In this document: one piece after another, positions 29,260 to 38,858 of the stretch
Layout: the number at the start of each line of letters is the position of its first letter
Position numbering within the stretch: the stretch's first letter is position 1
Source of the DNA: Robertmurraya massiliosenegalensis JC6
Lineage (GTDB): Bacteria > Bacillota > Bacilli > Bacillales > Cytobacillaceae
DNA length: 64,000 nucleotides
Assembly: GCF_000311725.1 (NCBI RefSeq)
Contig: NZ_HE978516.1
Coordinates: 152,546-216,545, forward strand
Direction of reading: 5' to 3'
Made by a program: the position numbers and the translations under genes
The notes under the pieces: model-generated
The model's database searches: none
What the model was told of the DNA's origin: nothing
The model's input: only the letters and a program-made list of their open reading frames with translations

Positions 29260-31644
29260 TTAGTTACGTAAAGGTTTCCCTTTAAGGAGCATATGCTGCA
29301 TACGTTGTTGGGATTTTGGTTCTACCACAAGACTTAAGAAAGCTTCTCTTTCTAAGTCGAGTAAATATTGTTCATCTACCTCTGTCCCATACGGTACCTT
29401 CCCACCAGCGATGACATAGGCAAGTTTTTTGGCAATTTTCATATCATGTTCAGAAATATAGCCGGAGTAAAACATGTTTTGCGCTCCTAATAATAATGTT
29501 GCGTAACCAGGTTCTCCAACGACTGGTACTTTTTTACGAATAGGCGGTGTGTAGCCTTGCTCATGTAAAGCAAGCACGACCTGCTTTGCATCATAAATTA
29601 GGTGGTCGCCATTTATACTGATGCCATCCGCTTTAGTTAAGAAATTATGATCACGCGCTTCTTCTCCAGATGTTGAAACCTTCGCCATTGCAATTGTTTC
29701 GAAGACAGCATTGGCTACTTTTTGGAGATCAAATTCAACTCCATTTGGCAGGTTATTTAAGTGCTTTAAGTAAAGCTCCTTATTTCCACCACCACCAGGG
29801 ATGAGACCAACCCCAGCTTCAACAAGGCCCATATAAGTTTCAGAGGAAGCTTGAATATGTGCTGTTGGCAAGCAAATCTCTGCTCCGCCACCAAGTGTCA
29901 TTCCAAATGGTGCAGCAACAACTGGTTTTCGACTATATTTAATCTTTAAGCTTGCTTGCTGAAAATGACGAACGACTAGATCAAGCTCGAACACATCATC
30001 CTGAGCTTCCATCAAAATCATCGCAAGATTGGCACCAACACAGAAGTTCTTTCCTTGGTTCCCAATGACAAGGCCCTTGTAATTCTTTTCAACTTCATCA
30101 ATTGCGAAGTTGACCATTTGTAAAATATCTAAACCAATCGCATTACTCTTTGAATGGAATTCGAGTAGGGCAACCCCATCTCCAATGTCAATTAAACTTG
30201 CTCCGCTATTTTTTTTGATAACGCCTTTTTGCTTTTTGATTTTTGCTAGGTTGATAACCTTAGGATTTTCTTCAATTAATCTATACTCACCATTGTGGTA
30301 GAAAGAGATATTCCCTAACTCATCTTCTTGGTAGAAAGAAGTAAAGCCTTTCGCAAGCATCTCTTTCACCCATGCTGGAACTACTAAACCTTGTTCTTCC
30401 ATTTTTTGCACCGACTTTTCAACACCGATTGCATCCCAAGCTTCAAATGGTCCTTGCTGCCAGCCAAAGCCCCATTTCATCGCTCGATCGATAGCAACAA
30501 TGGTATCTGCAATCTCTCCAAGTAGGTCTGCGGCATAGATAAACACCGGACTTAAAATATTCCATAATAGCTCTCCAGCTCTGTCTTTCGCAAATACAAG
30601 CGTTTTCATTTTATTGTTCAAGCCTTTTGCCTGTTTTGCCATTTCAATAGATGGGGCTTGGAGTTTTTTACGTGGTCCATATTCAAGTGTTGTCGGATTA
30701 AGCTCGAGAATTTCCTTCCCTTTCTTTAAGTAAAAGCCTTGACCTGATTTGCTACCAAGCCAGCCCTTTTCAATCATTTCTTGTAAGAAAGCTGGCACTT
30801 TAAATACATCTTTTTCTTCCCCATCAACTTGGTCATATACATTTTTGGCTACGTGAGCAAACGTATCAAGTCCAACTACATCAAGGGTTCTAAATGTGGC
30901 ACTCTTCGCTCTTCCGATCAGTGGTCCAGTAACAGAATCCACTTCACCCACACTATAGCCTCGACTTACCATTTCACGAACGGTAATAAGCAAGCCATAT
31001 GTCCCAATACGATTAGCAATAAAGTTCGGTGTATCTTTCGCTTCGACTACACCTTTTCCGAGGACATCTTCCCCGAATGTTTTCATAAATGAAAGCACTT
31101 CTTTATCCGTATGTTTCGTCGGAATCACTTCCAATAGCTTTAAATAACGTGGTGGATTAAAAAAATGAGTACCGAGGAAATGTTTTTGAAAATCCTCTGA
31201 ACGACCCTCTGCCATTGCCTCCACCGAGATTCCAGAAGTGTTCGAGGTGACAATACTTCCTAGCTTGCGATAGTTATCTACTTTTTCAAAAATCTGCTGC
31301 TTTATCGCAAGATTCTCAACAACAACTTCTATGATCCAATCGACTTCTTCTAATCGTTGTAAATCATCTTCAAAATTGCCAGCCTCAATTAGAGCAAGAT
31401 TTTTCTTAGAGGTTAGTGGAGCTGGCTTTTGCTTCAACAGCTTTTGAATCGCCGTTTCGCTCATGCGATTGCGTACTTGCTTATCTTCTAAAGACAACCC
31501 TTTTGCTTTCTCTGCTTCCGATAATTCCCGGGGTACAATATCAAGCAATAATGTCGGGATTCCAATGTTCGCTAAATGTGCGGCAATTCCAGAACCCATC
31601 ACTCCAGATCCTAAAACAGCCGCTTTTTTGATTTGTTGGATCAA
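29260..31644 (-). CDS. fadN: 3-hydroxyacyl-CoA dehydrogenase / enoyl-CoA hydratase FadN
   Basis: A 794-residue bifunctional protein. The N-terminal half is the NAD-dependent dehydrogenase (GSGVMGSGIAAHLAN Rossmann motif), and the C-terminal third is a crotonase domain (NQGKNFCVGANL, GLVEAGVGLIPGGGG oxyanion and Glu region). It performs the hydration and dehydrogenation steps of beta-oxidation. AAGGAGGAG precedes the ATG. It is first in the operon, with a FadR operator 24 bases upstream. Confidence 0.95.
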   Translation of the reverse strand: MIQQIKKAAVLGSGVMGSGIAAHLANIGIPTLLLDIVPRELSEAEKAKGLSLEDKQVRNRMSETAIQKLLKQKPAPLTSKKNLALIEAGNFEDDLQRLEEVDWIIEVVVENLAIKQQIFEKVDNYRKLGSIVTSNTSGISVEAMAEGRSEDFQKHFLGTHFFNPPRYLKLLEVIPTKHTDKEVLSFMKTFGEDVLGKGVVEAKDTPNFIANRIGTYGLLITVREMVSRGYSVGEVDSVTGPLIGRAKSATFRTLDVVGLDTFAHVAKNVYDQVDGEEKDVFKVPAFLQEMIEKGWLGSKSGQGFYLKKGKEILELNPTTLEYGPRKKLQAPSIEMAKQAKGLNNKMKTLVFAKDRAGELLWNILSPVFIYAADLLGEIADTIVAIDRAMKWGFGWQQGPFEAWDAIGVEKSVQKMEEQGLVVPAWVKEMLAKGFTSFYQEDELGNISFYHNGEYRLIEENPKVINLAKIKKQKGVIKKNSGASLIDIGDGVALLEFHSKSNAIGLDILQMVNFAIDEVEKNYKGLVIGNQGKNFCVGANLAMILMEAQDDVFELDLVVRHFQQASLKIKYSRKPVVAAPFGMTLGGGAEICLPTAHIQASSETYMGLVEAGVGLIPGGGGNKELYLKHLNNLPNGVEFDLQKVANAVFETIAMAKVSTSGEEARDHNFLTKADGISINGDHLIYDAKQVVLALHEQGYTPPIRKKVPVVGEPGYATLLLGAQNMFYSGYISEHDMKIAKKLAYVIAGGKVPYGTEVDEQYLLDLEREAFLSLVVEPKSQQRMQHMLLKGKPLRN

Positions 31645-31667
31645 TTACATCTCCTCCTTCAATTCTT

Positions 31668-31685
31668 TGAATGAATACTCATTCA
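31668..31685 (-). promoter_or_regulatory. FadR (YsiA) operator upstream of fadN
   Basis: The 18-bp palindrome TGAATGAATACTCATTCA matches the Bacillus FadR consensus TGAATGAnTAnTCATTCA. Long-chain acyl-CoA is expected to release the repressor and induce fadNAE. It lies close to the fadN start. The rest of 31686-31969 holds no gene. Confidence 0.92.
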
Positions 31686-31969
31686 TTTTTTGCTCAAAAA
31701 AATATGCATACTTCTTTTAACAGTAAATGTCATGTCCATTCTGGCATGATCCTTACTTAATTGAAACGATGTTGACGCAAAAGATGTTCGTGTGGCCAGT
31801 CACACACGACCACGGTTAAATGATTTCTGTTATTATCATCATAAAATATTTACATTGTTTCCGCAATAATTAGATATGCAATTTTTAAATTTTTTTGAAA
31901 GTTTCATTTTCATAAGTCTTGAACGATTTGGGAATCTTAAATTTGAATTATATTTGTGGAGGTGCTCGT

Positions 31970-32101
31970 ATGGCAAAACGAAAAAAGGACCCGTCTAAGG
32001 CTGGTGTAAGTGCAGCTAGTGTAGAAGGAAATGCTGGTCCTGGTCCAGAAAAGGGTCATAAGGATAAAAAGAATAGCCAAAATAATCAATTCAAAAGATA
32101 A
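31970..32101 (+). CDS. yuzL: YuzL family small protein
   Basis: A 43-residue, very hydrophilic protein (KRKKDPSKAGVSAASVEGNAG, then a Lys/Asn/Gln-rich tail) matching my recollection of YuzL-like proteins of spore formers. The function is unknown; its composition resembles small spore proteins. GGAGG sits nine bases before the ATG, and a terminator follows directly. The neighbour position after fadN matches B. subtilis. Confidence 0.8.
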   Translation: MAKRKKDPSKAGVSAASVEGNAGPGPEKGHKDKKNSQNNQFKR

Positions 32102-32110
32102 TTTTTGAGG

Positions 32111-32146
32111 CAGACAGAAGCAATTTCACTTCTGTCTCCTTTTTGA
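32111..32146 (+). terminator. Terminator of yuzL
   Basis: Stem AGACAGAAG / CTTCTGTCT with a CAATTTCA loop and CCTTTTTG tail. Confidence 0.88.
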
Positions 32147-32185
32147 TAAACGAAATGGTTCATGAATTCTTTTATCAAAATCGTG

Positions 32186-32214
32186 TTGACTTTTGTTAAA
32201 ATGGAGATTATTAT
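32186..32214 (+). promoter_or_regulatory. Sigma-A promoter of the Fur-controlled sRNA gene
   Basis: TTGACT and TATTAT separated by 17 bases. A start near 32221 would place the Fur box at about +6 to +20. Confidence 0.75.
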
Positions 32215-32220
32215 TAAGTT

Positions 32221-32339
32221 ATAGTTGATAATGATTATCATTAGCAACTGTAACTGGGAACATTGCGAATACCTTTCCTATTATAGATTGCCCGGCTCAA
32301 TTTACCCCCTCAACTTAAATTGAGCCCCCCTCTTTTTTT
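32221..32339 (+). ncRNA. Fur-regulated C-rich small RNA (FsrA-like candidate)
   Basis: A predicted transcript of about 119 nt lies between yuzL and the ger operon. It has a sigma-A promoter with a 17-base spacer and a perfect 7-1-7 Fur box (TGATAATGATTATCA, 32226-32240) just downstream of the start. It ends in an intrinsic terminator with stem GGCTCAATTTA / TAAATTGAGCC, loop CCCCCTCAACT and tail CCCCTCTTTTTTT. There is no start codon with a ribosome site inside. C-rich unpaired loops facing ribosome-binding-site purines are the hallmark of B. subtilis FsrA and staphylococcal CRR RNAs. Repression of iron-using proteins under iron starvation is the inferred job. Identity with FsrA is not proven. 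Confidence 0.72.
32226..32240. promoter_or_regulatory. Fur box at the sRNA gene
   Basis: Perfect 7-1-7 palindrome TGATAATGATTATCA, identical to the Bacillus Fur consensus core. Confidence 0.92.
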
Positions 32340-32345
32340 ACATTA

Positions 32346-32374
32346 AGAGTCCGTAAAATTACGGGCTCTTTTTC
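32346..32374 (+). terminator. Second terminator after the sRNA
   Basis: Stem AGAGTCCGTAA / TTACGGGCTCT (one G-T pair) with TTTTTC, directly after the first. Tandem terminators shield the downstream ger operon. Confidence 0.78.
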
Positions 32375-32452
32375 ATGTTCATTTCTTCGGATAAACCTAC
32401 CAAAAAAGGAAACAATAACTCCATATATCCTTGCTTTAGGAGAATGCCTTCT

Positions 32453-33934
32453 ATGAGAAATCCATTTTCGAAAAAGAATCAAGAAATTGAAGATCTTTCG
32501 AAACTTCTAAAAAAGTCTAAAGACTTTAAACATGTAACTTACTTGAACAATCAAACAGAAATCTCTTTTTCGTTGATGTTCATGTCTACAATGGTGGAAG
32601 AAAGAACGATCCATGAAAGTCTTCTACCTTTTCTTTTAGAAGGGCAATTCAAACAAATTGAAGATGTCAAAAAAATCGTTCCACTTGAGGATATAGAATT
32701 TTCGGATAACCCTTTGGACATTGAAAAGAAACTCTTTAGTGGGTACGTCGTTCTGATGTTAGAAAATGACAGCAAACATTTTTGCTTTTTAGGTGCACAA
32801 AAAAAAGTTGGGAGAAGCGTTGGCGTTCCTGAGGTTGAATTCAGTGTCATTGGACCTAAAGAATCCTTCGTTGAATCAATCGAACAAAATCTAAATCTCG
32901 TAAGGAAGAGAATTCCGATAAAAGATCTCATTATTGAGGAATTCACCATTGGCTCCCTGTCAAAAACGAAGGTTGCTGTTCTCTATTTAGGAAATGTGAC
33001 CAATACAGAGAATGTGAATACGATTCGGCAGCGTCTCCAAGAAATCGAATTTGATGAAATTACCGACAGTTCTTTTATAATACAACTTATTTCAGATAAT
33101 CAAAATTCTCCTTTCCCTCAGCTTCTAGATACGGAAAGACCAGACCGCGTCTCGGCAGGTATTATCGAGGGAAAAGTAGCGATTATTGTGGATGGCTCAC
33201 CGCACGCTTTAACGGGACCAACTACTCTAGTCGAATTCTTCAGTTCATTTGAAGATTATTTTTTAAATTGGACAATTTCATCTTTTTTCCGATTGGTTCG
33301 ACTATTCGCTGTAACGTTCTCCATCTTAGTAACGCCCATATATGTCGCAACTTTAAGCTATCATTATGAGTTGATTCCAAGAGACCTTTTGAGTGCTTTA
33401 GTTGCTTCGAGAATGGCCATTCCTTTTCCACCCATTCTTGAAGCTCTCTTCCTTGAACTTACAATTGAATTGCTTAGAGAGGCTGGTGCAAGACTTCCGA
33501 CAAAGGTCGGACAAACAATCGGTATCGTTGGAGGAATTGTCATTGGGACTGCAAGTGTTGAAGCTGGTCTTACGAGCAATGTACTGCTGATCATTATCGC
33601 CCTTGCCGCTTTAGCTTCCTTTACAACACCGGTTTATCGTATGGGCAATACGATTCGATTACTTCGCTTTCCATTTTTATTTTTTGCGGAGTTATGGGGC
33701 TTTTTAGGAATCCTCTTAAGCTTTTGTATTTTGCTCATCCATTTAATTCGACTTACTTCATTAGGACGACCTTATCTTGAACCATTATACCCACCAAGGA
33801 TAGTAGATTTTAAGGATGCCTTAATTCGATTGTCTTTTAAAAATCAAACGAAAAGACCCTTATTTTTAGATTCAAAGCAACCAAAACGTACAAATGAGAA
33901 AAAAACAAAGGAAAAAAAAGATATTGATGAATAG
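32453..33934 (+). CDS. GerA-family spore germination protein, A subunit
   Basis: A 493-residue GerAA/GerKA-type receptor subunit, located in the inner spore membrane and involved in nutrient-triggered germination. The soluble N-terminal domain (about 1-285) precedes a membrane domain with several helices. Family segments RPDRVSAGIIEGKVAIIVDGSP and LFLELTIELLREAGARLPTKVG are clear. I chose the ATG of MRNPFSKKN, 11 bases after AGGAG; the frame is open 26 codons upstream across a terminator tail. First of a three-gene operon. The germinant cannot be deduced. Confidence 0.94.
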   Translation: MRNPFSKKNQEIEDLSKLLKKSKDFKHVTYLNNQTEISFSLMFMSTMVEERTIHESLLPFLLEGQFKQIEDVKKIVPLEDIEFSDNPLDIEKKLFSGYVVLMLENDSKHFCFLGAQKKVGRSVGVPEVEFSVIGPKESFVESIEQNLNLVRKRIPIKDLIIEEFTIGSLSKTKVAVLYLGNVTNTENVNTIRQRLQEIEFDEITDSSFIIQLISDNQNSPFPQLLDTERPDRVSAGIIEGKVAIIVDGSPHALTGPTTLVEFFSSFEDYFLNWTISSFFRLVRLFAVTFSILVTPIYVATLSYHYELIPRDLLSALVASRMAIPFPPILEALFLELTIELLREAGARLPTKVGQTIGIVGGIVIGTASVEAGLTSNVLLIIIALAALASFTTPVYRMGNTIRLLRFPFLFFAELWGFLGILLSFCILLIHLIRLTSLGRPYLEPLYPPRIVDFKDALIRLSFKNQTKRPLFLDSKQPKRTNEKKTKEKKDIDE

Positions 33935-33945
33935 AGGTCTACCTC

Positions 33946-35034
33946 ATGAATGTTAACGTTCCTGAAACTAAACAAATCTCTCCATTTCTCGTATTTTTCA
34001 TCATTCACTCGATGCAATTTGGGATCGGAATCCTAGGCTTCCAGAGAGTCATTGCCAAATTTGCTGGCTATGATGCCTGGATGTCTATTATTCTCACCGG
34101 CATAGGAATCCACATTTTGCTTTGGATGATTTATAAAATGCTCAACATTGCAGGTGGAGATATTGTCAGTATCCACAGTTATGTGTTCGGAAATAAATTG
34201 GGTAAGGTATTAAGTTCTTTCCTAATCCTTTACTTCTGTCTATTAACTGTGATGGTTTTGAGAACCTATATTGAGGTAGTCCAAGTCTGGATGTTTCCTC
34301 ATTTAGAGACATTTTGGTTTGCTCTCGTCTTTTTAGCTGTTGTTGTGTATGGTATTTTCGGAGGATTTAGGACGGTTACAGGGATATCCTTTTTTGGCAT
34401 TGTCCTACCTTCTTACATACTTGTATTATTTCTTTTTACGATACCGTATGCAGAATTTGATAATCTACTCCCTATTTTTGATCATTCTATAATGGACATC
34501 CTCAAAGCTAGCAGAAATATGTCCCTCACCGTTATCGGCTTTGAGACATTACTCGTTTTTTATCCATTTGTGAAGAATCCTGAACAGTCAAAAAAATGGG
34601 GACATTTAGCCATTTTGTATACAACGTTTCTTTGTCTTTATTTGTCTATACTAACGTTCGCTTATTTTCCAGAGGAGCAACTGCAATTGAATATATGGCC
34701 TACCTTAACGATGTGGAAGATTATTATGATGCCCTTTGTTGAACGATTTGAATATATTGGACTTGCCAATTGGTGCTTAATCATTCTTCCAAATGCAAGT
34801 ATTGCTTTATGGTGTGCTAGCCGTTTAGCAAAAAGACTATTCTCTTTTAAAATCAGAAAAACGGTCCCGGTTCTAGCTATTCTCTCTTTAATTGCCACAA
34901 GTTCTCTATTTACTAGAACGCAAATCAATTTTCTCAGCGATCTCGTTGGAACGGTAGGTTTTTACTTTACTTTTGTTTACATTCCATTACTCTTTATCGC
35001 AACTTTAATTGTAAAAAAGGTGAAAAAAAGATGA
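33946..35034 (+). CDS. GerA-family spore germination protein, B subunit
   Basis: A 362-residue membrane protein with about ten helices, of the GerAB/APC-like endospore permease family, thought to bind the germinant. Family cues are the N-terminal ISPFLVFFIIHSMQFGIGIL and GYDAWMSIILTGIGIHI. It starts 11 bases after the A subunit and overlaps the C subunit by four bases (ATGA). Confidence 0.93.
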   Translation: MNVNVPETKQISPFLVFFIIHSMQFGIGILGFQRVIAKFAGYDAWMSIILTGIGIHILLWMIYKMLNIAGGDIVSIHSYVFGNKLGKVLSSFLILYFCLLTVMVLRTYIEVVQVWMFPHLETFWFALVFLAVVVYGIFGGFRTVTGISFFGIVLPSYILVLFLFTIPYAEFDNLLPIFDHSIMDILKASRNMSLTVIGFETLLVFYPFVKNPEQSKKWGHLAILYTTFLCLYLSILTFAYFPEEQLQLNIWPTLTMWKIIMMPFVERFEYIGLANWCLIILPNASIALWCASRLAKRLFSFKIRKTVPVLAILSLIATSSLFTRTQINFLSDLVGTVGFYFTFVYIPLLFIATLIVKKVKKR

Positions 35035-36110
35035 TAAAGTTCATGTATAAGATCATATTCGTTGTTTGTATTTCATTTGTGCTAACTGGCTGTGTTAAAA
35101 AGGAGATATTAGATGATATCAACTTGATAGAAGCAATTGGTTTTGATCATTCTGATGATACAGAAACGATTGGGACGATTCTTTACCCGATATATCAACC
35201 TGAAAAACCACCAGAAAATAGAACCTTAACAGCAAAAGCTCATATCAAAAAATCAATCTTACAAGAGCTACAACTTCAGTCGGCTAACCCAATTGTAACA
35301 GGTAGTATGGAAATTGTTCTTTTTGGAAAAGAATTAGCAACGAATGAAGGTGTCCTTGAATTAATTGATCCCTTCCAAAGAGATCCTGGAGTAGGATCTG
35401 GCCTATATTTAGCCGTCGTTGATGGGCAAGCAAAAGAATTAATGGAAGGAGAATACGGTATCAGAGGAAATGCAACCCATTTATCCAATCTAATTAAAAC
35501 GAATATTGAGAACGAAGATCTTCCGAAAACCAATCTCCACAAGTTTCTCTCGGCATACTATCAAAAGGGAAAAACGCCATTCATGCCTCAGGTTAAACAG
35601 CTATCCAAAGATAAAGTACTCTTAAATGGGATTTGCTTCTTTAAGCATGGTAAAGTGGTTCAAACGATTTCACCAAAAGAAATGTTTTTCTTTAGACTCT
35701 TAGTAGATAAGTATAGCAATGGCTTACACCGAGTAAAAATTGATGAAGGCGAAGCAGCGATTCGAAGTATTCGTTCTGTCCATGTATTCAAGTTAACCAA
35801 TCGCGCTCCAATGGAAATTATCGTTCAGTTAAAGGTACATGGAATTATCAATGAATTTACTGGAAATAAAGCCGATCCCCCGATCATTAAAAAACTAGAA
35901 AAAGCCTTCGAAGAGGAAATAACAGAACAGTGCTTAATGCTAATCGATGATTTTAAAGAGAAAAAAATTGATCCCGTTGGCTTTGGTCATTTTGTAAAAA
36001 CAAGAACTCGAAAATGTGATTTATCTGACTGGACAGATACGCAATTTCAAAATTTGACTGTGAAGATCAAACCTGATGTCACCATCGTTGAAGCCGGGGT
36101 AATTGAATGA
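35031..36110 (+). CDS. GerA-family spore germination lipoprotein, C subunit
   Basis: A 359-residue Ger(x)C lipoprotein. The signal peptide ends in LTGC, so Cys21 should be lipidated and hold the protein on the outer face of the inner spore membrane. The first mature block EILDDINLIEAIGFD and the C-terminal KKIDPVGFGHFVKTR are typical. It is translationally coupled to the B subunit. A family 2 repeat follows. Confidence 0.94.
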   Translation: MIKFMYKIIFVVCISFVLTGCVKKEILDDINLIEAIGFDHSDDTETIGTILYPIYQPEKPPENRTLTAKAHIKKSILQELQLQSANPIVTGSMEIVLFGKELATNEGVLELIDPFQRDPGVGSGLYLAVVDGQAKELMEGEYGIRGNATHLSNLIKTNIENEDLPKTNLHKFLSAYYQKGKTPFMPQVKQLSKDKVLLNGICFFKHGKVVQTISPKEMFFFRLLVDKYSNGLHRVKIDEGEAAIRSIRSVHVFKLTNRAPMEIIVQLKVHGIINEFTGNKADPPIIKKLEKAFEEEITEQCLMLIDDFKEKKIDPVGFGHFVKTRTRKCDLSDWTDTQFQNLTVKIKPDVTIVEAGVIE

Positions 36111-36187
36111 ACAAAGCCTTTTTCGCAAACATCAAATATGGGTACAAACCACAATTTCTGCGTAAACAAAGACGAAGCTCCTATCAT

Positions 36188-36494
36188 ATGTAGGAAGCTT
36201 CCGGTTTGATTCATTCGCTCCAACCATCGTTCACCCTTAACCGGAGTTTTTCCTGTTACCTCCTCAAAGGACTCCCTTTTGGGGAAAATAACGGAAGATT
36301 TTCCGCTTATGGAGAGCAAAAGCGTTTATTTTGGCTTTTTTTGAGGGAATAGCAGGAATTTATCCTGTTATTTCAGCTCTTTTTCATGATGGTTGCTCAT
36401 TAACCGGAGTTTTTCCTGTTATTTTTTCATACCGATATTCCAACTGTTTATACGAACATGTTATCGAACACTATCCTCAAGTCGAGGGAATTTA
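36188..36494 (+). repeat. Dispersed repeat family 2, copy 2
   Basis: About 307 bp starting at TGTAGGAAGCTTCCGGTTT, shared with copy 3. Modules ACCGGAGTTTTTCCTGTTA occur twice, with the inverted AATAACGGAAGATTTTCCGCTTA in two parts and GTCGAGGGAATTTAT at the end. It immediately follows the ger operon. No coding potential is seen. Confidence 0.9.
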
Positions 36495-36506
36495 TATAAT
36501 CCTGAC

Positions 36507-36542
36507 AACAAAAAAGTCCATTTCAATTGAAATGGACTTTTT
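36507..36542. terminator. Bidirectional terminator between ger operon and rodA-like gene
   Basis: Stem AAAAAGTCCATTTC / GAAATGGACTTTTT with an AATT loop and T-runs on both strands, serving the two converging operons. Confidence 0.88.
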
Positions 36543-36545
36543 CGT

Positions 36546-37712
36546 TCATTCGGAAAACATATATTTTTTATAATGATAGCGAATGGAAAAGATTAAGCTA
36601 ATGGCTAGCATATTCCCCATTAATGAGCTTCCCCCATAACTAATAAACGGCAAGGGAATTCCGGTAATAGGAAGAACTCCGATCGTCATCCCGATATTTT
36701 GAAAAACATGGAATGTGATCATACTGATTACCCCTACACAAATATAGGTATAAAAAGGGTTCTTCGTTTCCATTCCTACCCTCGTCATATGATAAATCAG
36801 GAGGAAAAATAAACTCACGACAAGACTTGCGCCAATGAAGCCAAACTCTTCTCCAATGACACTGAAGATGAAGTCCGTATGACTTTCTGGCAAATATACT
36901 TCCCTTGTCCCAAAACCTTTTCCACTCGTCTCTCCTGAACCGATTGCAAGAAGCGATCTCGTTAATTGATAGCCAGAAGTACTTGAATAATTGTACGGGT
37001 CTAACCACGAATAGATTCGACCAAATTGATATTGTTTAACTCCCAAGTACTTCTCTAAAAGCTCTGGCTTTACAAGAACAAAGTAGAAAATCACGGAAAT
37101 CAATGTTGTCCCAAGGGCAAATATCGGCGCAAGAATTTTCCATGTAATTCCAGAAATAAAAATCATTCCGAGCATAATGGCAATAAGTACTAGAGCTGTT
37201 CCTAAATCAGGCTGTTGCATAACGAGCAGCAATGGAGCTCCTGTTATCAAACCAATTTTCAACAATAACCAACCATCACTTTGAATCGTTTTAAACTGCG
37301 TTTTTTCGTGATGAGCGGTTATGAGTTTTGCCAATGCTAAAATTAAAAATACTTTCACAAATTCAGATGGTTGTAGAGATCCTATACCAGGAGCCCGAAA
37401 CCAACTTTTTGCCCCATTGATCACAGGAGCAATACTACTTGGAGCAACAAGTAAAAATCCAAGTAATAATAGACCCAATCCATAAAGATACCAGGAAAGC
37501 TTTTTCAATTGGTCTGAATCGAAGACCATCATCACTGCGATAATGACCGCTCCAATGCAATACCAAACAATTTGTTTTAATAGAAAGTTCTCACCATATT
37601 GTCCTGTACTTTGGGCACTATAAATCGCTATACAGCTTGCAATAAATAATAAAAATAAAATAAACACAAGGTTAAAATCAAATCTAGATGTCGAATTTTT
37701 CTCAGTCGTCAT
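36546..37712 (-). CDS. RodA-like SEDS peptidoglycan polymerase
   Basis: A 388-residue SEDS-family membrane protein with about ten helices, a peptidoglycan glycosyltransferase acting with a class B PBP. Signature segments are GSGETSGKGFG, LPESHTDFIFSVIGEEFGFIG (the catalytic Asp region) and GIPLPFISYGGSS. Length and the GIGSLQPSEFVKVFLIL segment favour RodA over FtsW or SpoVE, but a sporulation paralogue is possible. It is monocistronic, and no PBP partner is adjacent. Confidence 0.87.
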   Translation of the reverse strand: MTTEKNSTSRFDFNLVFILFLLFIASCIAIYSAQSTGQYGENFLLKQIVWYCIGAVIIAVMMVFDSDQLKKLSWYLYGLGLLLLGFLLVAPSSIAPVINGAKSWFRAPGIGSLQPSEFVKVFLILALAKLITAHHEKTQFKTIQSDGWLLLKIGLITGAPLLLVMQQPDLGTALVLIAIMLGMIFISGITWKILAPIFALGTTLISVIFYFVLVKPELLEKYLGVKQYQFGRIYSWLDPYNYSSTSGYQLTRSLLAIGSGETSGKGFGTREVYLPESHTDFIFSVIGEEFGFIGASLVVSLFFLLIYHMTRVGMETKNPFYTYICVGVISMITFHVFQNIGMTIGVLPITGIPLPFISYGGSSLMGNMLAISLIFSIRYHYKKYMFSE

Positions 37713-37812
37713 GATTATTCTCCCTTAAGACATAACATTTCACATTACTTCATTATATTTTATCTAAGTGGCAAATCACAACTTTTCAAAAATCGTTGGA
37801 TATTATTACCGC

Positions 37813-38577
37813 TTATCCATTGATATATTTTTGCAAAATATCTTCCCGTACCTTCTCCAAATTATCAGGCACCTGTGGAATCGAATAACCTATATATAGC
37901 GGCGTCGTAACAAAACGAGGAACAATTTTCGCATAGATCGCTTCATCCATACGATAAAAAAAGAGATTATAACTACTCGCCCTAAATGGAAATTGATTGA
38001 GAATATAATGAACTGTTTTTTGAATATAAGAAGTAAATGATTCTATTTGCTCTATATTCGTCATCCTCACATTGAACTCATAGAAACCAACCTTTGGTTC
38101 TGTCGATATTGAGAAATGCACACCATTTTCCTCAGCTATTTTCAACCCCTCAAAATATACAGATGAGATATTTTCCATATAATCAATCGTCTTTAAACCA
38201 ATTAGTTGCATATGTGGATGGGCAATCGTTCCACCGGATAAAGGACCATGATTCTTGAAAAAGAGGACAGATTTATATTCGCCGCTTTCCTCCATTGCCT
38301 TCCAATGCTTTAATGCAAACGAAAATAACTTCACTAAATACTCTTTCGAATAGATCGAAAGCTCCCCCGAACAGTCATCAGTTTCAATTAATACCGTTTG
38401 ATACGCATTTTCTAGTACCGGATACTTATTTTTTAGTAAAATGATCGGGCCGTCCACATCGATAATGTCCGTTAATTCGTCACGTGCACAAAATGGACAT
38501 CTTGTATGTTTATTGCGAATGCTTTCAGGCTTTTTGACCCCTATCTCTGTATTAAAAAACAAATGTGTATTCCTCAT
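37813..38577 (-). CDS. DUF4931 / GalT-like HIT-superfamily protein
   Basis: A 254-residue protein resembling galactose-1-phosphate uridylyltransferases. It has an N-terminal CPFC zinc pair (HTRCPFCARDEL) and the HIT-like motif HPHMQ in GTIAHPHMQLIG, where the His would form the nucleotidyl intermediate. The match is to the short DUF4931 family, whose substrate is unknown, not to true GalT. The ATG of MRNTHLFF is preferred; an in-frame GTG 12 bases upstream with AAGGGG is an alternative. Confidence 0.75.
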   Translation of the reverse strand: MRNTHLFFNTEIGVKKPESIRNKHTRCPFCARDELTDIIDVDGPIILLKNKYPVLENAYQTVLIETDDCSGELSIYSKEYLVKLFSFALKHWKAMEESGEYKSVLFFKNHGPLSGGTIAHPHMQLIGLKTIDYMENISSVYFEGLKIAEENGVHFSISTEPKVGFYEFNVRMTNIEQIESFTSYIQKTVHYILNQFPFRASSYNLFFYRMDEAIYAKIVPRFVTTPLYIGYSIPQVPDNLEKVREDILQKYING

Positions 38578-38672
38578 CGGTTCACCCACTTTTTCCCCTT
38601 TTCGATTACCTTTATTTTATTGGAATATGCGTAAATAAGCGAGTTATTCACACTCGTAATATTCTTTTTCAA

Positions 38673-38837
38673 ACGCTATTTTCGTATAGATTATGGTTAT
38701 TTATCAAAACCTAGAAGCCGGTTTTTACCCTAATATCACGGTTATGCTATACATGAAGTGTCAAACGGCACTTTTCGCTCCCTAAATCTAGAATTTTGTT
38801 TCTTAACGCTTTCCAAAACGGAGAAAAGAGCCTTTTT
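38673..38837 (+). repeat. Dispersed repeat family 1, copy B
   Basis: About 165 bp between the DUF4931 gene and the tup regulator, both reading away from it. It shares CCTAGAAGCCGGTTTTTACC, CGGCACTTTTCGCTCCCT and the terminal AAGAGCCTTTTT with copy A. Confidence 0.85.
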
Positions 38838-38858
38838 AAAACAAGAGAGAAATTAATC

